Source: Proteles cristata cristata
Lineage: Eukaryota; Chordata; Mammalia; Carnivora; Hyaenidae
Direction: 5' to 3'
DNA: 64,000 nt
Assembly (NCBI GenBank): GCA_017311185.1
Contig: JAESUZ010000415.1
Coordinates: 1,257,501 to 1,321,500, forward strand
Shown piece by piece: positions 49,263 to 58,310 of the stretch; the stretch's first letter is position 1, and each line of letters opens with the position of its first letter. The position numbers were made by a program, and so were the translations under genes. The notes beneath the pieces were generated by a model. It saw only the letters and a list, made by a program, of their open reading frames with translations, was not told where the DNA came from and did not search any database.

Positions 49263-50835
49263 ACTACCCCGCCTATTGCTAGGCGTCTCGGCAGACAAGT
49301 CCCACTCAATCTGCAGATGATTTTGGGGAGAGAATTTAAGATAAAATAAAAATTACCTTGCAGCTATTAAAAGCTATTGCACAGAATAGAAATGGAAAAT
49401 AATGGAAAAGTTCTTCCTCGCCTTTGAAAACATGCACATGATTCTTTATCTGAAAGGATTTAAATTAAGGCCAACTAGAGCATTTGCCCCGATACCTGTA
49501 GGAATTCCTACCGCAGTTGGAATCATGAGAATGCTGTGCAGAGGTGGGGAGAGAGGAAGGTGGGCTGGCCTGTATTTGTGTGTGGGTGGTCGCCTCGTCA
49601 ATCCACCAAACCCGCACGCAATCAGACACTAGTCAGACACCCTTTGAAATGGAAAAGGTAATTGTAGACAGCAGCCCACTCCTGTTCAGGTGCTTGAAAT
49701 AGATAGAAGCCGTGGAGGAAACGACAATCCAAACCCGATTCCTACACCCTAGGATGCCACACACGTACCTCCCCCTCAAATGGCTCCTGAACCCCTGTGA
49801 ATCCAGTTCCTCAACTGCTGGCAAACACGTGAAGCCCGGAGAAAAATTAGGCCTTAGTGCACATGACCTTCTAGTAGGACTTAATGTCTTCTGGATGTCG
49901 CTTTTAATTTTTAAAGTGTGGATCAGCTAGACGGGGCAATTGGTTTTTAAGCAGTAAAAACAGCTTAATTAACGTTCATCACAACCCTCTGAAGAAATTT
50001 TTACTATCACTCTGTGTTATAGAAGGCTTATTGCTTATTGGATTCAAACTGCACTGGACTGGATGCAGCAAGAGTTTTAACTAATTCAGGGGCGATCATC
50101 ATTAAGGGAAGTAGTTTGCTTCCATGAATAACTTCCTGATGGTTTCCATTCATCAAACCTTGCTAAAAAAGCAAGACAGCTATGGTGTGTAGAAAGGAGG
50201 CAGGACACTCAGGTAAACATGCGGACACGTCAGGCCACCGTTCGAGGTTCCATGTTAAAGTGGTGTCCATGTTGTGACATAGACATCAAGCATACAGTAC
50301 GGCATCTGGAGCGGTTAAAATGCATGGACCAGTTATACAGGACCTGATCCACGGTGAGTACTCTGACAGTGTTCGATGAAAAGACAAAATACATATAAAG
50401 GTGAGAAGAATGTAAGGTGGAAGGGAGCACCATGACATCACAGGCACCCCACAGGGAGTCTTCTCTAAACCAGAGCAGTGCAGACAAGGTAGCTCCTGAT
50501 TGGCTGTAGCAGAAACCACACTCCTATCCAGGAAGCTCAAGCAGAAATTGTTCTGTGTGAATCCTCATCACATCACTGACTTAGCTTCTGTTGACCACCC
50601 TTTACTTCTTCTCTTCCTCTCACACTGTCTTTCACCTCCTATTCAGTGATGATGAGAAACCAGCCACCGATCGTGAAATAAAACTGCAGTTCAGAAGAGC
50701 AAATTCGTTTTTCAAAGAACATTTCAAAGGAGAAAGAGGACCTTGGCTCTCTGATCTATTTCATTGGCTCTGTGAACAGTATCAAAGAGGCATTTCACTT
50801 TTTGCTTTGATTTAGGGAGATTTTCCAGGTTTAAG

Positions 50836-50979
50836 ATTTTTTTTTTAAAAGTAGGCTCCACGCCCAGCACAGAGACCAGTGTGGAGCCCACCGTGGGGCT
50901 TGAACTCACAGCCCTGAGATCAAGACCTGAGCCGAGATCAAGAGTCAGACGCTCAACCGTTGAGGCACCCAGGTGTCCC
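50836..50979 (-). mobile_element. Older carnivore SINE (SINEC type)
   Basis: The minus strand reads gggacacctgggtgcctcaa, then gagtcagac..gatctcggctc and ends in ctggtctctgtgctgggcgt ggagcctact before the A-tail. It lacks the CT-rich tract, like the copy at 4093. Confidence 0.88.
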
Positions 50980-51064
50980 AAGTTTAAGAAGTTTTTAAAA
51001 TAAGAATTAAAGTCACACGAGGATAGTTTAATGTATAGGACAATTCTTAAAATAATTACAAAGA

Positions 51065-51604
51065 GTATCTTCTGCCCATTTCCTCACTGGGTTGTTTGTT
51101 TTTCGGGCATGTAGTTTGGTGAGTTCCTTATAGATTCTTGATATTAACCCTTTATCTGATATGTCATTTGCAACTATCTTTTCCCATTCCGTTGGTTGCC
51201 TATTAATTTCCTGGGTTGTTTCCTTTGCTGTGCAGAAGCTTTTAATCTTGATGAGGTCCCAACAGTTTATTTTTGCTCTTGATTCCCTTGCTTTTGGGGA
51301 TGGACCTTGAGGGTGTTATGCTGAGCGAAATAAGTCAGGCAGAGAAGGACAAATATCATATGTGTGCACATATAGGAGGATTAGGAGGAACTTAACAAAG
51401 GACCAAAGGGGAGAAGAAGGGCGGAAATGGTGGGGGAAAGGGAGAGAGGCAAACCATGAGAGACTCTTGAATGCTGACAAAAACTGAGGACTGATGGATG
51501 TGGGGGGGAGGAGGGATGGGCATGGAGGAGGACACTTGGGATGTGCACTGGGTGTTATGTGGAAACTAATTTGAAAATAAACTATTTGTAAAAAAAAAAA
51601 AAAA
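51065..51604. mobile_element. Carnivore L1 with 5' inversion (twin priming)
   Basis: Segment 51070-51300 is L1 ORF2 sequence in reverse orientation (tgcccatttcctcactgggt ... tttgctgtgcagaagctttt). At about 51300 it switches to the forward 3' end (tggaccttgagggtgttatg, the same words as 21970) and runs to a poly-A at 51590. Flanking duplications are ataattacaaagagta and gaattacaaaaagta. No functional coding sequence remains. Confidence 0.92.
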
Positions 51605-52174
51605 AGAATTACAAAAAGTAACCAAGTGTTTTCTAGTTATGCTCCAGTGAATTTCAGCAACCTGCTGAAAATTCCCTTGCTCTAGTATTTGTGTGCCCAC
51701 CTGGTTTGGGTATTTTGCATATGTGTATCCATATATATGAACTCTTTTTTTAAGAGACACCCACATGCCCCATAAATGTTATCTCAGTACTGATCTAAAT
51801 AGACAAGTACTTGTTGAAAATAAAACTGTTCTGACCAAGGCAGTTGCATAGAAAAGAGATTTCATCCTTTGAGGGCAAAGGAGAAAAAGGATTTTGTCCA
51901 ACAATTTGCACAGGAGCAACTGTTATTACATCTAGCATTAAAGATACAATGAATGTGAGTATGATACATTTTCACACTTAAAATTTTTATTTCTTTATTG
52001 TGTGCATAACATGTAAGTCATATAAGATGGAAAATACAGATAAAGCAAAATCATGTTTAATAAAAATTGGAATAACCATTTTGGTAGCACGGTGATGAGG
52101 AACCCCGTTCCCCAACTGCACGGACAAAGAGGACAGGAAACCTTTAAAAATATCTACTTCCGTTTCTTTCTTTT

Positions 52175-52393
52175 TTTTTCCCTTAAAAATTTTTTTTAAT
52201 GTTTACGTATTATTGAGAGACAGAGAGAGACAGAGCATGAGCAGGGGAGAGGCAGAGAGAGAGGGAGACACAGAATCTGAAGCAGGATGAGCTGTCAGCA
52301 CAGAGCCCGATGCAAGGCTCGAACTCACAAACTGCGAGATCATGACCTGAGCCGAAGTTGGACGCCTAACCGACTGAGACACCCAGGGGCCCC
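52175..52393 (-). mobile_element. Felid CAN-SINE, first of a pair
   Basis: Minus-strand copy with a deletion in the middle (gcaggatgagctgtcagcac); its head ends cacccaggggcccc and abuts the next copy's poly-T. Confidence 0.93.
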
Positions 52394-52395
52394 TC

Positions 52396-52609
52396 TTTTT
52401 TTTTTTTTTTTAATGTTTATTTATTTTTGAAAGAGAGAGAGAGAGTGAGTATGGGGGGCAGGGGCAGACAGAGATGGAGGCACAGAGGATCCAAAGGGGG
52501 CTCTGTGTTGACAGCAGCAGGCCTGATGTGGGGCTCGAACCCACAAACAGTGAGATAGTGACCTAAGCTGAAGTTGGACACTTAGCCAACTGAGCCACCC
52601 AGGTGCCCC
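52396..52609 (-). mobile_element. Felid CAN-SINE, second of a pair
   Basis: Minus-strand copy, head ending cacccaggtgcccc, poly-T tail at 52396-52412. Confidence 0.94.
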
Positions 52610-53499
52610 AAATCCTTTGCTTCTTAACCAAACTGAAGAACTCCTCCAAAGTTTTTGGCTGTATACTTTCAGGCCTTCCCAGATAATGGGGTGACAAGTC
52701 CCATCCCAGATCACCTTCCCAGTGATCTGCTTGGGGCAGGGCAGGTAAGAAGAGTGAAGCACTTAGAACTCCCTGAGGTGTCTAGGACTAGGGCCTGCTT
52801 TGTACTCTTATCCTATTCAGGCTGCTGTGATTTATCAACAGGACTTATAAATTCACATGCCAAGGATCCAGTCATGTTGAATCAGGCACCCTCATACATT
52901 TATTTTCTTCTTTCCTCCCAATGGTCAAATACAATTTCTATGCATCTGCTTTGGTCAGAACATTCTCTCATTCTCTCTCTCTCTCTCTAAGTGTAAGGAT
53001 TATTCTTTAACAAAAAGATTTGGAATCCCTGCTATAGATTGCATAGAATTCCTCCAGGCGAGAAGTGGCTGATTTCATTCTTATATAGTGAGACTGGAGG
53101 GGCTTAGTGGAATGATTTATTCCAGCCTTCCCCAAGACTGGCAAAATTCACAGAAACCAAGGCAAACTTCTGGTCTACTTCCTAATGTCCCAGGAAGGAG
53201 CTGGAAGTAGAGTTTCATTGCTTGTAAGTAAGTTCACTGACTTACCCAACGGTATTTACTAGAAGAAACAGTGTGACCGACCGGTACCCTTAGGAAGTTA
53301 GCTGGGGGAAGGTTTGGGGGCAAGTTAGTTCTCTCTAGATTCCCACGGGTCACACAAGGCCTCATCATGAGGGATGATAAATCCCATGCCACTTGTCTAT
53401 CTTGCGTCGCTTTCTTCAGATTCTCCTTAGGTTTTTAAGAGAGGTCTCCCCCAGTCGCCCCCTATAAACGCAGCCCTTTACCCCACTTTTTCTTCCTAC

Positions 53500-53655
53500 T
53501 TTTATTCTCTTCATATATTAAGTATTTTTGTGTATGCATCTATGGTCTGCTTGTTCCTGCAGCAAGTAAGCTTCCCACGGACGCGGAGTTTTTGTTCATC
53601 CCTGTATCTCCAGTGCGCACACTGTAGGTGCTCAACAAACTCAATGAGTAAGTGT
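53500..53655 (-). mobile_element. L2-like LINE fragment
   Basis: It contains gcaagtaagcttcccacgga, catccctgtatctccagtgc and gtaggtgctcaacaaactca, the reverse complement of L2 3' ends. Confidence 0.5.
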
Positions 53656-54078
53656 CAGAAACCCTCCAAGTGAATACATATTTACGGATCACAAACATAA
53701 AGAATTAAGGGTAAGTATAAACCACCGCTGGGTACAGCTTTTTTTAACACACAGAGCTATTGCACTCCACCATCAAATGTCCGCATAACTCATCCTCCAA
53801 GACTAGGGGAATGGGCATTTCTCGTGTAAAGTCTTATTATTCTTTTCCCTTTTTTGCTCTCAAAATGCACAGTTTGATGTCCAGTTCTATTGATGTCTCT
53901 GAAATCAGGGAAATGCTTCTTACTCGTGGGTTTTAGTGAGGGCTTCACGTTTTATAATTGCAAATGCCTCAGACGGGACTCTGCTTGGCTCCAGCCAGTT
54001 TTGCAAAAAGGAAGGCACTTGCCTAAACTACCTTTGGGCTATGAGGGACTCATGTCAGCGGGTGGCCGGGGCACTTAC

Positions 54079-54188
54079 TGCTGGAGCAGGAGGCTTCTTT
54101 AGGGCTGGACGACATTGGCTGCGCACACAGCTGACAAAGGCAGTCTCTCCCATTGAACGTGACTCGGTCTCCGGGTGGAAACGGGCGC
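54079..54188 (-). CDS. ABLIM1: ABLIM1 coding exon B: end of LIM2 and LIM2-LIM3 linker
   Basis: This 110-bp exon has an acceptor ...tctgtctccag and a donor GTAAGTG. Its first G completes the Lys codon left open by exon A. It then reads RPFPPGDRVTFNGRDC, LCQLCAQPMSS and SPKEASCSS, and its last base A begins the Asn codon of exon C. CLCQLC holds the final C-x2-C zinc ligands of LIM2; the Ser-rich stretch is the LIM2-LIM3 linker. From memory human ABLIM1 has SPKETTFSSN here, so the linker differs by a few residues while the finger is identical. The exon has no stop, and it joins exons A and C in frame, which is strong evidence that it is a real exon although it is too short to stand out as an ORF. 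It sits 3.9 kb downstream of exon A and 20.9 kb upstream of exon C. Confidence 0.94.
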
Positions 54189-54758
54189 CTGGAGACAGAA
54201 AGACATCGCCCTCAAGGTTATTCCAGCAACTTAATCTCTTTCCCTACTCCTTCGGCTTGCTGCCCTCCGGTGCCAATCCGTTTCTTTGAGGAGCACCAGC
54301 CACAATGTCTGAAATGCAGTCTCAACCAAGCCAGCCAGCCGGATGCAGTCCAAACAAATAAACATGCCTCGTTTTGAGAAGAAGCGAGAACGTGTCGCTT
54401 GCACCGGCCACCAGACAGTAAAATGGAATGATTTACCTCTCTACTCATTAGTGGAGGGATGTTTCAACAAGTCACCTACCAGGTACACACACGAAAATTT
54501 TCCATTTTCCCCTTCAAGAAGAAATATTTCAAATGCCATACATTCCTATTCAAGCTCAAGGCCCCTCCCCAGGAGAACTGGTTACAGGTCAAGCATTAAC
54601 TCCTTCAGTTCCCTAGACCTGCGAGGTCACTGCCCAATTAGACTTTGTCCTAGACATCTCACTGGGTTAACTGGAGGTTTCAGTGCTGGAGACCCAGTCC
54701 CTCGTGGAGAAATACAACAGTGCTGGAAATACTTCTTTAACAACTGTTAGTGTCTAAT

Positions 54759-54784
54759 TTAAACAAACAAACAAACAAACAAAC
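54759..54784 (+). repeat. (AAAC)n microsatellite
   Basis: Six AAAC units, about 570 bp upstream of exon B in gene orientation. Confidence 0.95.
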
Positions 54785-55329
54785 TATTAGCTTCTTTTCA
54801 GAGATCATTTCCTTTTGCTTTAGACATTCATCAGTAACAGACATTTTGCAAAAATGTTGCCACTGCGTGTATGTTACCAGTTTATTCTCCTGCCAGTTCA
54901 GCAGGCAGCTAGCGTTTCAAAAAGAAACGTCATTAACAAAGAGGCATATGACAGTTTCCACGGCTGCTTACTCGTAATTGTCAATTTGCCAATACTCTTC
55001 ATTAACAGGCATTTTCAAACGTGCGATTCCGTCAGTTTGGAAATGCAAAACTCACAAACAAAACATCCCCACACATGTGAGTCAGGAGCAATTACTTAAG
55101 AACAAACTCCAGCTCCTTGACAGGAATTTTACTTTCACAGCTGTGATTCCTCCTGTAAGTGGCCCTTCGGCTGCCTCACAGTGGGTAATGAACCGTAATA
55201 CACACACAGGTAGTAAATTTGGACTTAAAATAACTCCACAGATGTGCTTCGTGAAGAGTTGTGAGCTCTTACATCCCCTGACCCCCTCCTTGTTTTACAA
55301 GTGCTGAGCTGAGGCAGTCTCCTCCCCTC

Positions 55330-55465
55330 TCATGGTGCTATGTTACTTTCCATTGTTCAGATAAGGCCCAGAGAGGTTAAGTGACTTCCCTGGGTTGACC
55401 AGCTTGGGAGACCAGGCGACAGGCAGCTACAGGTGGCATCCAACTCAGGACTTCTCTAACTTTAA
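55330..55465 (+). mobile_element. MIR-like SINE
   Basis: It contains cccagagaggttaagtgact, then tccctgggttgaccagcttg and catccaactcaggacttct, in MIR order. Confidence 0.65.
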
Positions 55466-55969
55466 CAATCAAACCTGCTCTGGTAGATGCCAGCAGGCCT
55501 ATCGCTTCATTAATGAAACTGAACAAGGCCCCAGACAGCTCTGTGGCCAGGGCATCAAAAGTTAGAGGGCCGATCAAAGCAAGTGCAGTTTCTTTGCCTC
55601 CGATGAGGGCCAGGGCTAGGGGGAGGCCAGTGAGGCATCTGAGGCACAGCAATTGAGGGGGCCCTAACTCTCAGGTACAGACCCTCCGTGCATGGCCCTG
55701 AGCATGAGCACCCCCTCAAATTGCATCCCCTAAGCCACCTCTCTAACCTCTAAGCCAAGCTTGTATTTTTAGACTTGAATCCCACCTGGATCTGCAAGGG
55801 GCCAAATCACAGTCTTGTTCTCACACGAGGTCAGGTCTTTTAAATTTTGAGTTTTATGATTTTATAAATGACCCTCGTCAATAGTTCCCCCTTCTGCCCT
55901 CTGGGTCCTCTGCCCACATGGGTTCACTTCCTTCTGTTATTTGCATAAATGTGTGTAAACAAAAAGAGA

Positions 55970-56125
55970 ACTGCATTTGGAGTCAGGAAACCTGAGTTCA
56001 AATCTTAGCCTTGCAGTGTTAACTTGGGAATGTTCCTTAAGCTCAGAGTCTCAGAGTCACTCATAATTAGGGACACTAATTCCTGGCTGACTTCACAGAA
56101 CTGCTAAGAGGGTTAGAGTAGATTC
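55970..56125 (-). mobile_element. MIR-like SINE
   Basis: It contains tttggagtcaggaaacctga, gttcaaatcttagccttgca and a downstream agctcagagtctcagagtca, in reverse-complement MIR order. Confidence 0.6.
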
Positions 56126-56509
56126 GACATGAATGCAGTCTGTCACCCAGAAAGGAGGCCTCCACTTGGGGCGGACCGTGGTCACCCAGCAGTCACAGCA
56201 ACAGCAAAAGACAGCAGCAACGGTGAGTACCTGTTTGCTGCCTCAAAGGTCCAGAGGCAGGACGAGCACTAACAGATGTCTTTCCTTCACCACCAACTTG
56301 GGAACAATGATCTCTCAAGGCCAGGATCAGGAGGGCTCTTAGCGTGTATCTGGGCTAGGGCCTTCCAACCCAGCTGAGTAACATCATACTTGGGAACTCT
56401 CCAGAAACTACTAACTCAGCAGGAGAGTTTGGGGGTGGAAAGCTAGAAACAGATAATTTGTAAAGAGACCTTCCCCAGGGAAAAAGTCCAACGCCCATCC
56501 TGGTTTGGG

Positions 56510-56655
56510 GAATCACTCGCATCACAGCCTCCTATATTTTACAGATGAAGCAATTGGCTTGGAAAAGCTAACTCACATCGGTCTCAAATCAGCCCAGGAA
56601 GCTGGACTAGAAACTTGGGACTCAAACACCAGGCAAAGGCTTTTAACCAGGCTGT
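56510..56655 (+). mobile_element. MIR-like SINE
   Basis: It contains atattttacagatgaagcaa, then ttggcttggaaaagctaact and ctagaaacttgggactcaaa, in MIR order. Confidence 0.55.
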
Positions 56656-57269
56656 GGGTTACAGCCTGAAAAGGGAGAGGTCAAGAGGCAGCTTTACTTT
56701 GGATTAAAGACAGAAAAATTTTCGGCTTTATAATTCAGAAGTTTTAAAAATTATGACTTAAAAAATATAATTGAGAAACGGACTAATGGCTACAAAAAGT
56801 GACAATAATTATTTCACTATGTGTATTTCATCTTGGGATACGCCTCTGAATACGAATCTTGGGATTCGTCTCTGAGTATTACCTAGTTAGTTAATTATAT
56901 AAAACTAAGTTTACCTTTTAGAGTTTACATCTCTCTGGCCTAGAAACGTGAAATGCTGGAAAACGAAGCAAGTTCACGTCCTCTGAACTGTAGTTTTCAA
57001 CAAAGCCACGGCAAACTGGACCATACAGCAGTCAGTACCACACCAAGAGGGATGAGACTGCCTGAGTAGGATTCATCAATAAAGCAGCTGACCCTTGCTG
57101 GTGACTCTCCTCCCAGAGGAATCAAAGCCATCTTAAGTTCAATAATGGGTAGCATTAGACACAAAACAATGAAGAAACTGCATTTCCCAGCTCACGCATC
57201 CCATACTTTCCTTCTTCTCTCTGATCATTTTAACCAAGCTGGTTTGGGCAATTAAGATTTAACCTTGCC

Positions 57270-57495
57270 GGGGCGCCTGGGTGGCTTAGTCGGTTAAGCG
57301 TCCGACTTTCGCTTGGGTCATGATCTCGCGGTTCGTGGGTTCGAGCCCCGCGTCGGGGTCTGTGCTGACTGCCAGCTCGGAGCCTGGAGCCTGTTTCAGT
57401 CTGTGACTCCCTCTCTCTCTGACCCTCCCCTGCTCACGCTGTCTCTCTCTCCTAGAAATAAATAAAACATTAAAAAAAAATTAAAAAAAAAAAAA
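57270..57495 (+). mobile_element. Felid SINE, TTAGTCGG subfamily
   Basis: It has gggcgcctgggtggcttagt, gactttcgcttgggtcatga, cgcggttcgtgggttcgagc, gactgccagctcggagcctg and the tail cctagaaataaataaaaca. The target duplication aagatttaaccttgcc is exact at 57254 and 57496. Confidence 0.97.
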
Positions 57496-57529
57496 AAGAT
57501 TTAACCTTGCCAGATTATAGGAGCCTAGA

Positions 57530-57772
57530 GAACAGAGGTTGGTAAATGCGTCCCTCTGAAAGTCCAGGTTGTAAATACTTTTTTAGCCTCTGAGAATCCT
57601 ATGGAGTCTGTCACAACTACCCAATTCTGACACCGGAGCTCAAACTCAGCCATAAAGAGCCATCTGTAAATCAATGGGTGTGGCTGCATCCCAATAAAAC
57701 TTGATTTACAAAGACAGGTAGTGGGTCTACTTTGGGCCATGGGGCAGAGTCTGCCCGGCCCTGCTACAGAGT
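57530..57772 (-). mobile_element. hAT-Charlie type DNA transposon fragment
   Basis: The minus strand reads gccccatggcccaaagtaga, caagttttattgggatgcag and ends with aaagtatttacaacctgg, the same family as 10451-10662. Confidence 0.65.
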
Positions 57773-58126
57773 AAATGAGACTGTTTCGAACACCCACGTC
57801 CGTATGAACTTCTACTTCCAAATCAGCTTTATCTTTCCAAGCACTTATGCCATTTCCTCCTAATGTTTTCACGGCTCAAAAGGTTTCACGACTTAAGAGT
57901 CGCTTTTGCACTTGGCTTCGAGCCACTTAAAATCAGTCATATTATTTAGTAGAGGACATCATGTGTTAAGTTTCACAACTAAATTACTCTTTTTGACTGA
58001 CAAACTAGTAGGAAGAATTTTTTTTAGAGGATGCATCAGAAAAAGGAAGTTCAAGACAAAAGGTGTGTATCCCAGGCTCGAAGAGCGGCACCCAGCACGT
58101 CTCCGTTAGGGGAAGCCACCACTTAC

Positions 58127-58310
58127 TTGCAGATGGTACACGCAAAGCAGTTGGGATGATAGGTCTTGCCCAGGGCAGTAACCACCTCTCCTTCCACGAA
58201 CTCCCCACAGCCATGGCAGCGCGTCCCATACACCCTCTGGTAGTCCAGGGTACAAAGGTACTCGCCGTTCTTTATGAAGAAGCCCCCTTGTGCCAGGTCA
58301 CAGCCGCACA
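58127..58310 (-). CDS. ABLIM1: ABLIM1 coding exon A: second half of LIM1 and most of LIM2
   Basis: ABLIM1 is a cytoskeletal adaptor of neurons, retina and muscle: four N-terminal LIM zinc-binding domains bind protein partners and a C-terminal villin headpiece binds F-actin. On the minus strand this exon reads VCGCDLAQGGFFIKNGEYL, then CTLDYQRVYGTRC, then LIM2 CHGCGEFVEGEVVTALGKT and YHPNCFACTICK. It supplies the last LIM1 ligands (VC, then C-x2-D in CTLD) and LIM2 ligands CHGC, H and C of YHPNC, and CFACTIC. The acceptor is ...tttccacag and the donor GTAAGT. The exon is 184 bp: two bases finish a split Val codon and the last two (AA) start the Lys codon completed by exon B. From memory the protein matches human ABLIM1 except Met to Val in YQRMYG; paralogues ABLIM2/3 differ more (for example AQSGFF). 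It is the most upstream exon in the window. Confidence 0.96.

Larger units (their letters stand above)
33169..54078 (-). other. ABLIM1: ABLIM1 intron between exons B and C
   Basis: This intron of about 20.9 kb is bounded by GTAAGTG and ...ttttccag. It is rich in SINEs and old LINE fragments (listed separately). Stretches 37100-40200, 42480-44900, 45400-46650, 49300-50830 and 52980-54078 have no recognisable gene; the longer open frames there overlap one another on both strands and look like chance. Confidence 0.9.
54189..58126 (-). other. ABLIM1: ABLIM1 intron between exons A and B
   Basis: This 3938-bp intron is bounded by GTAAGT and ...gtctccag. It contains an AAAC microsatellite, MIR fragments, one felid SINE of the TTAGTCGG type and a hAT-Charlie fragment. 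No other exon is seen. Confidence 0.92.
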
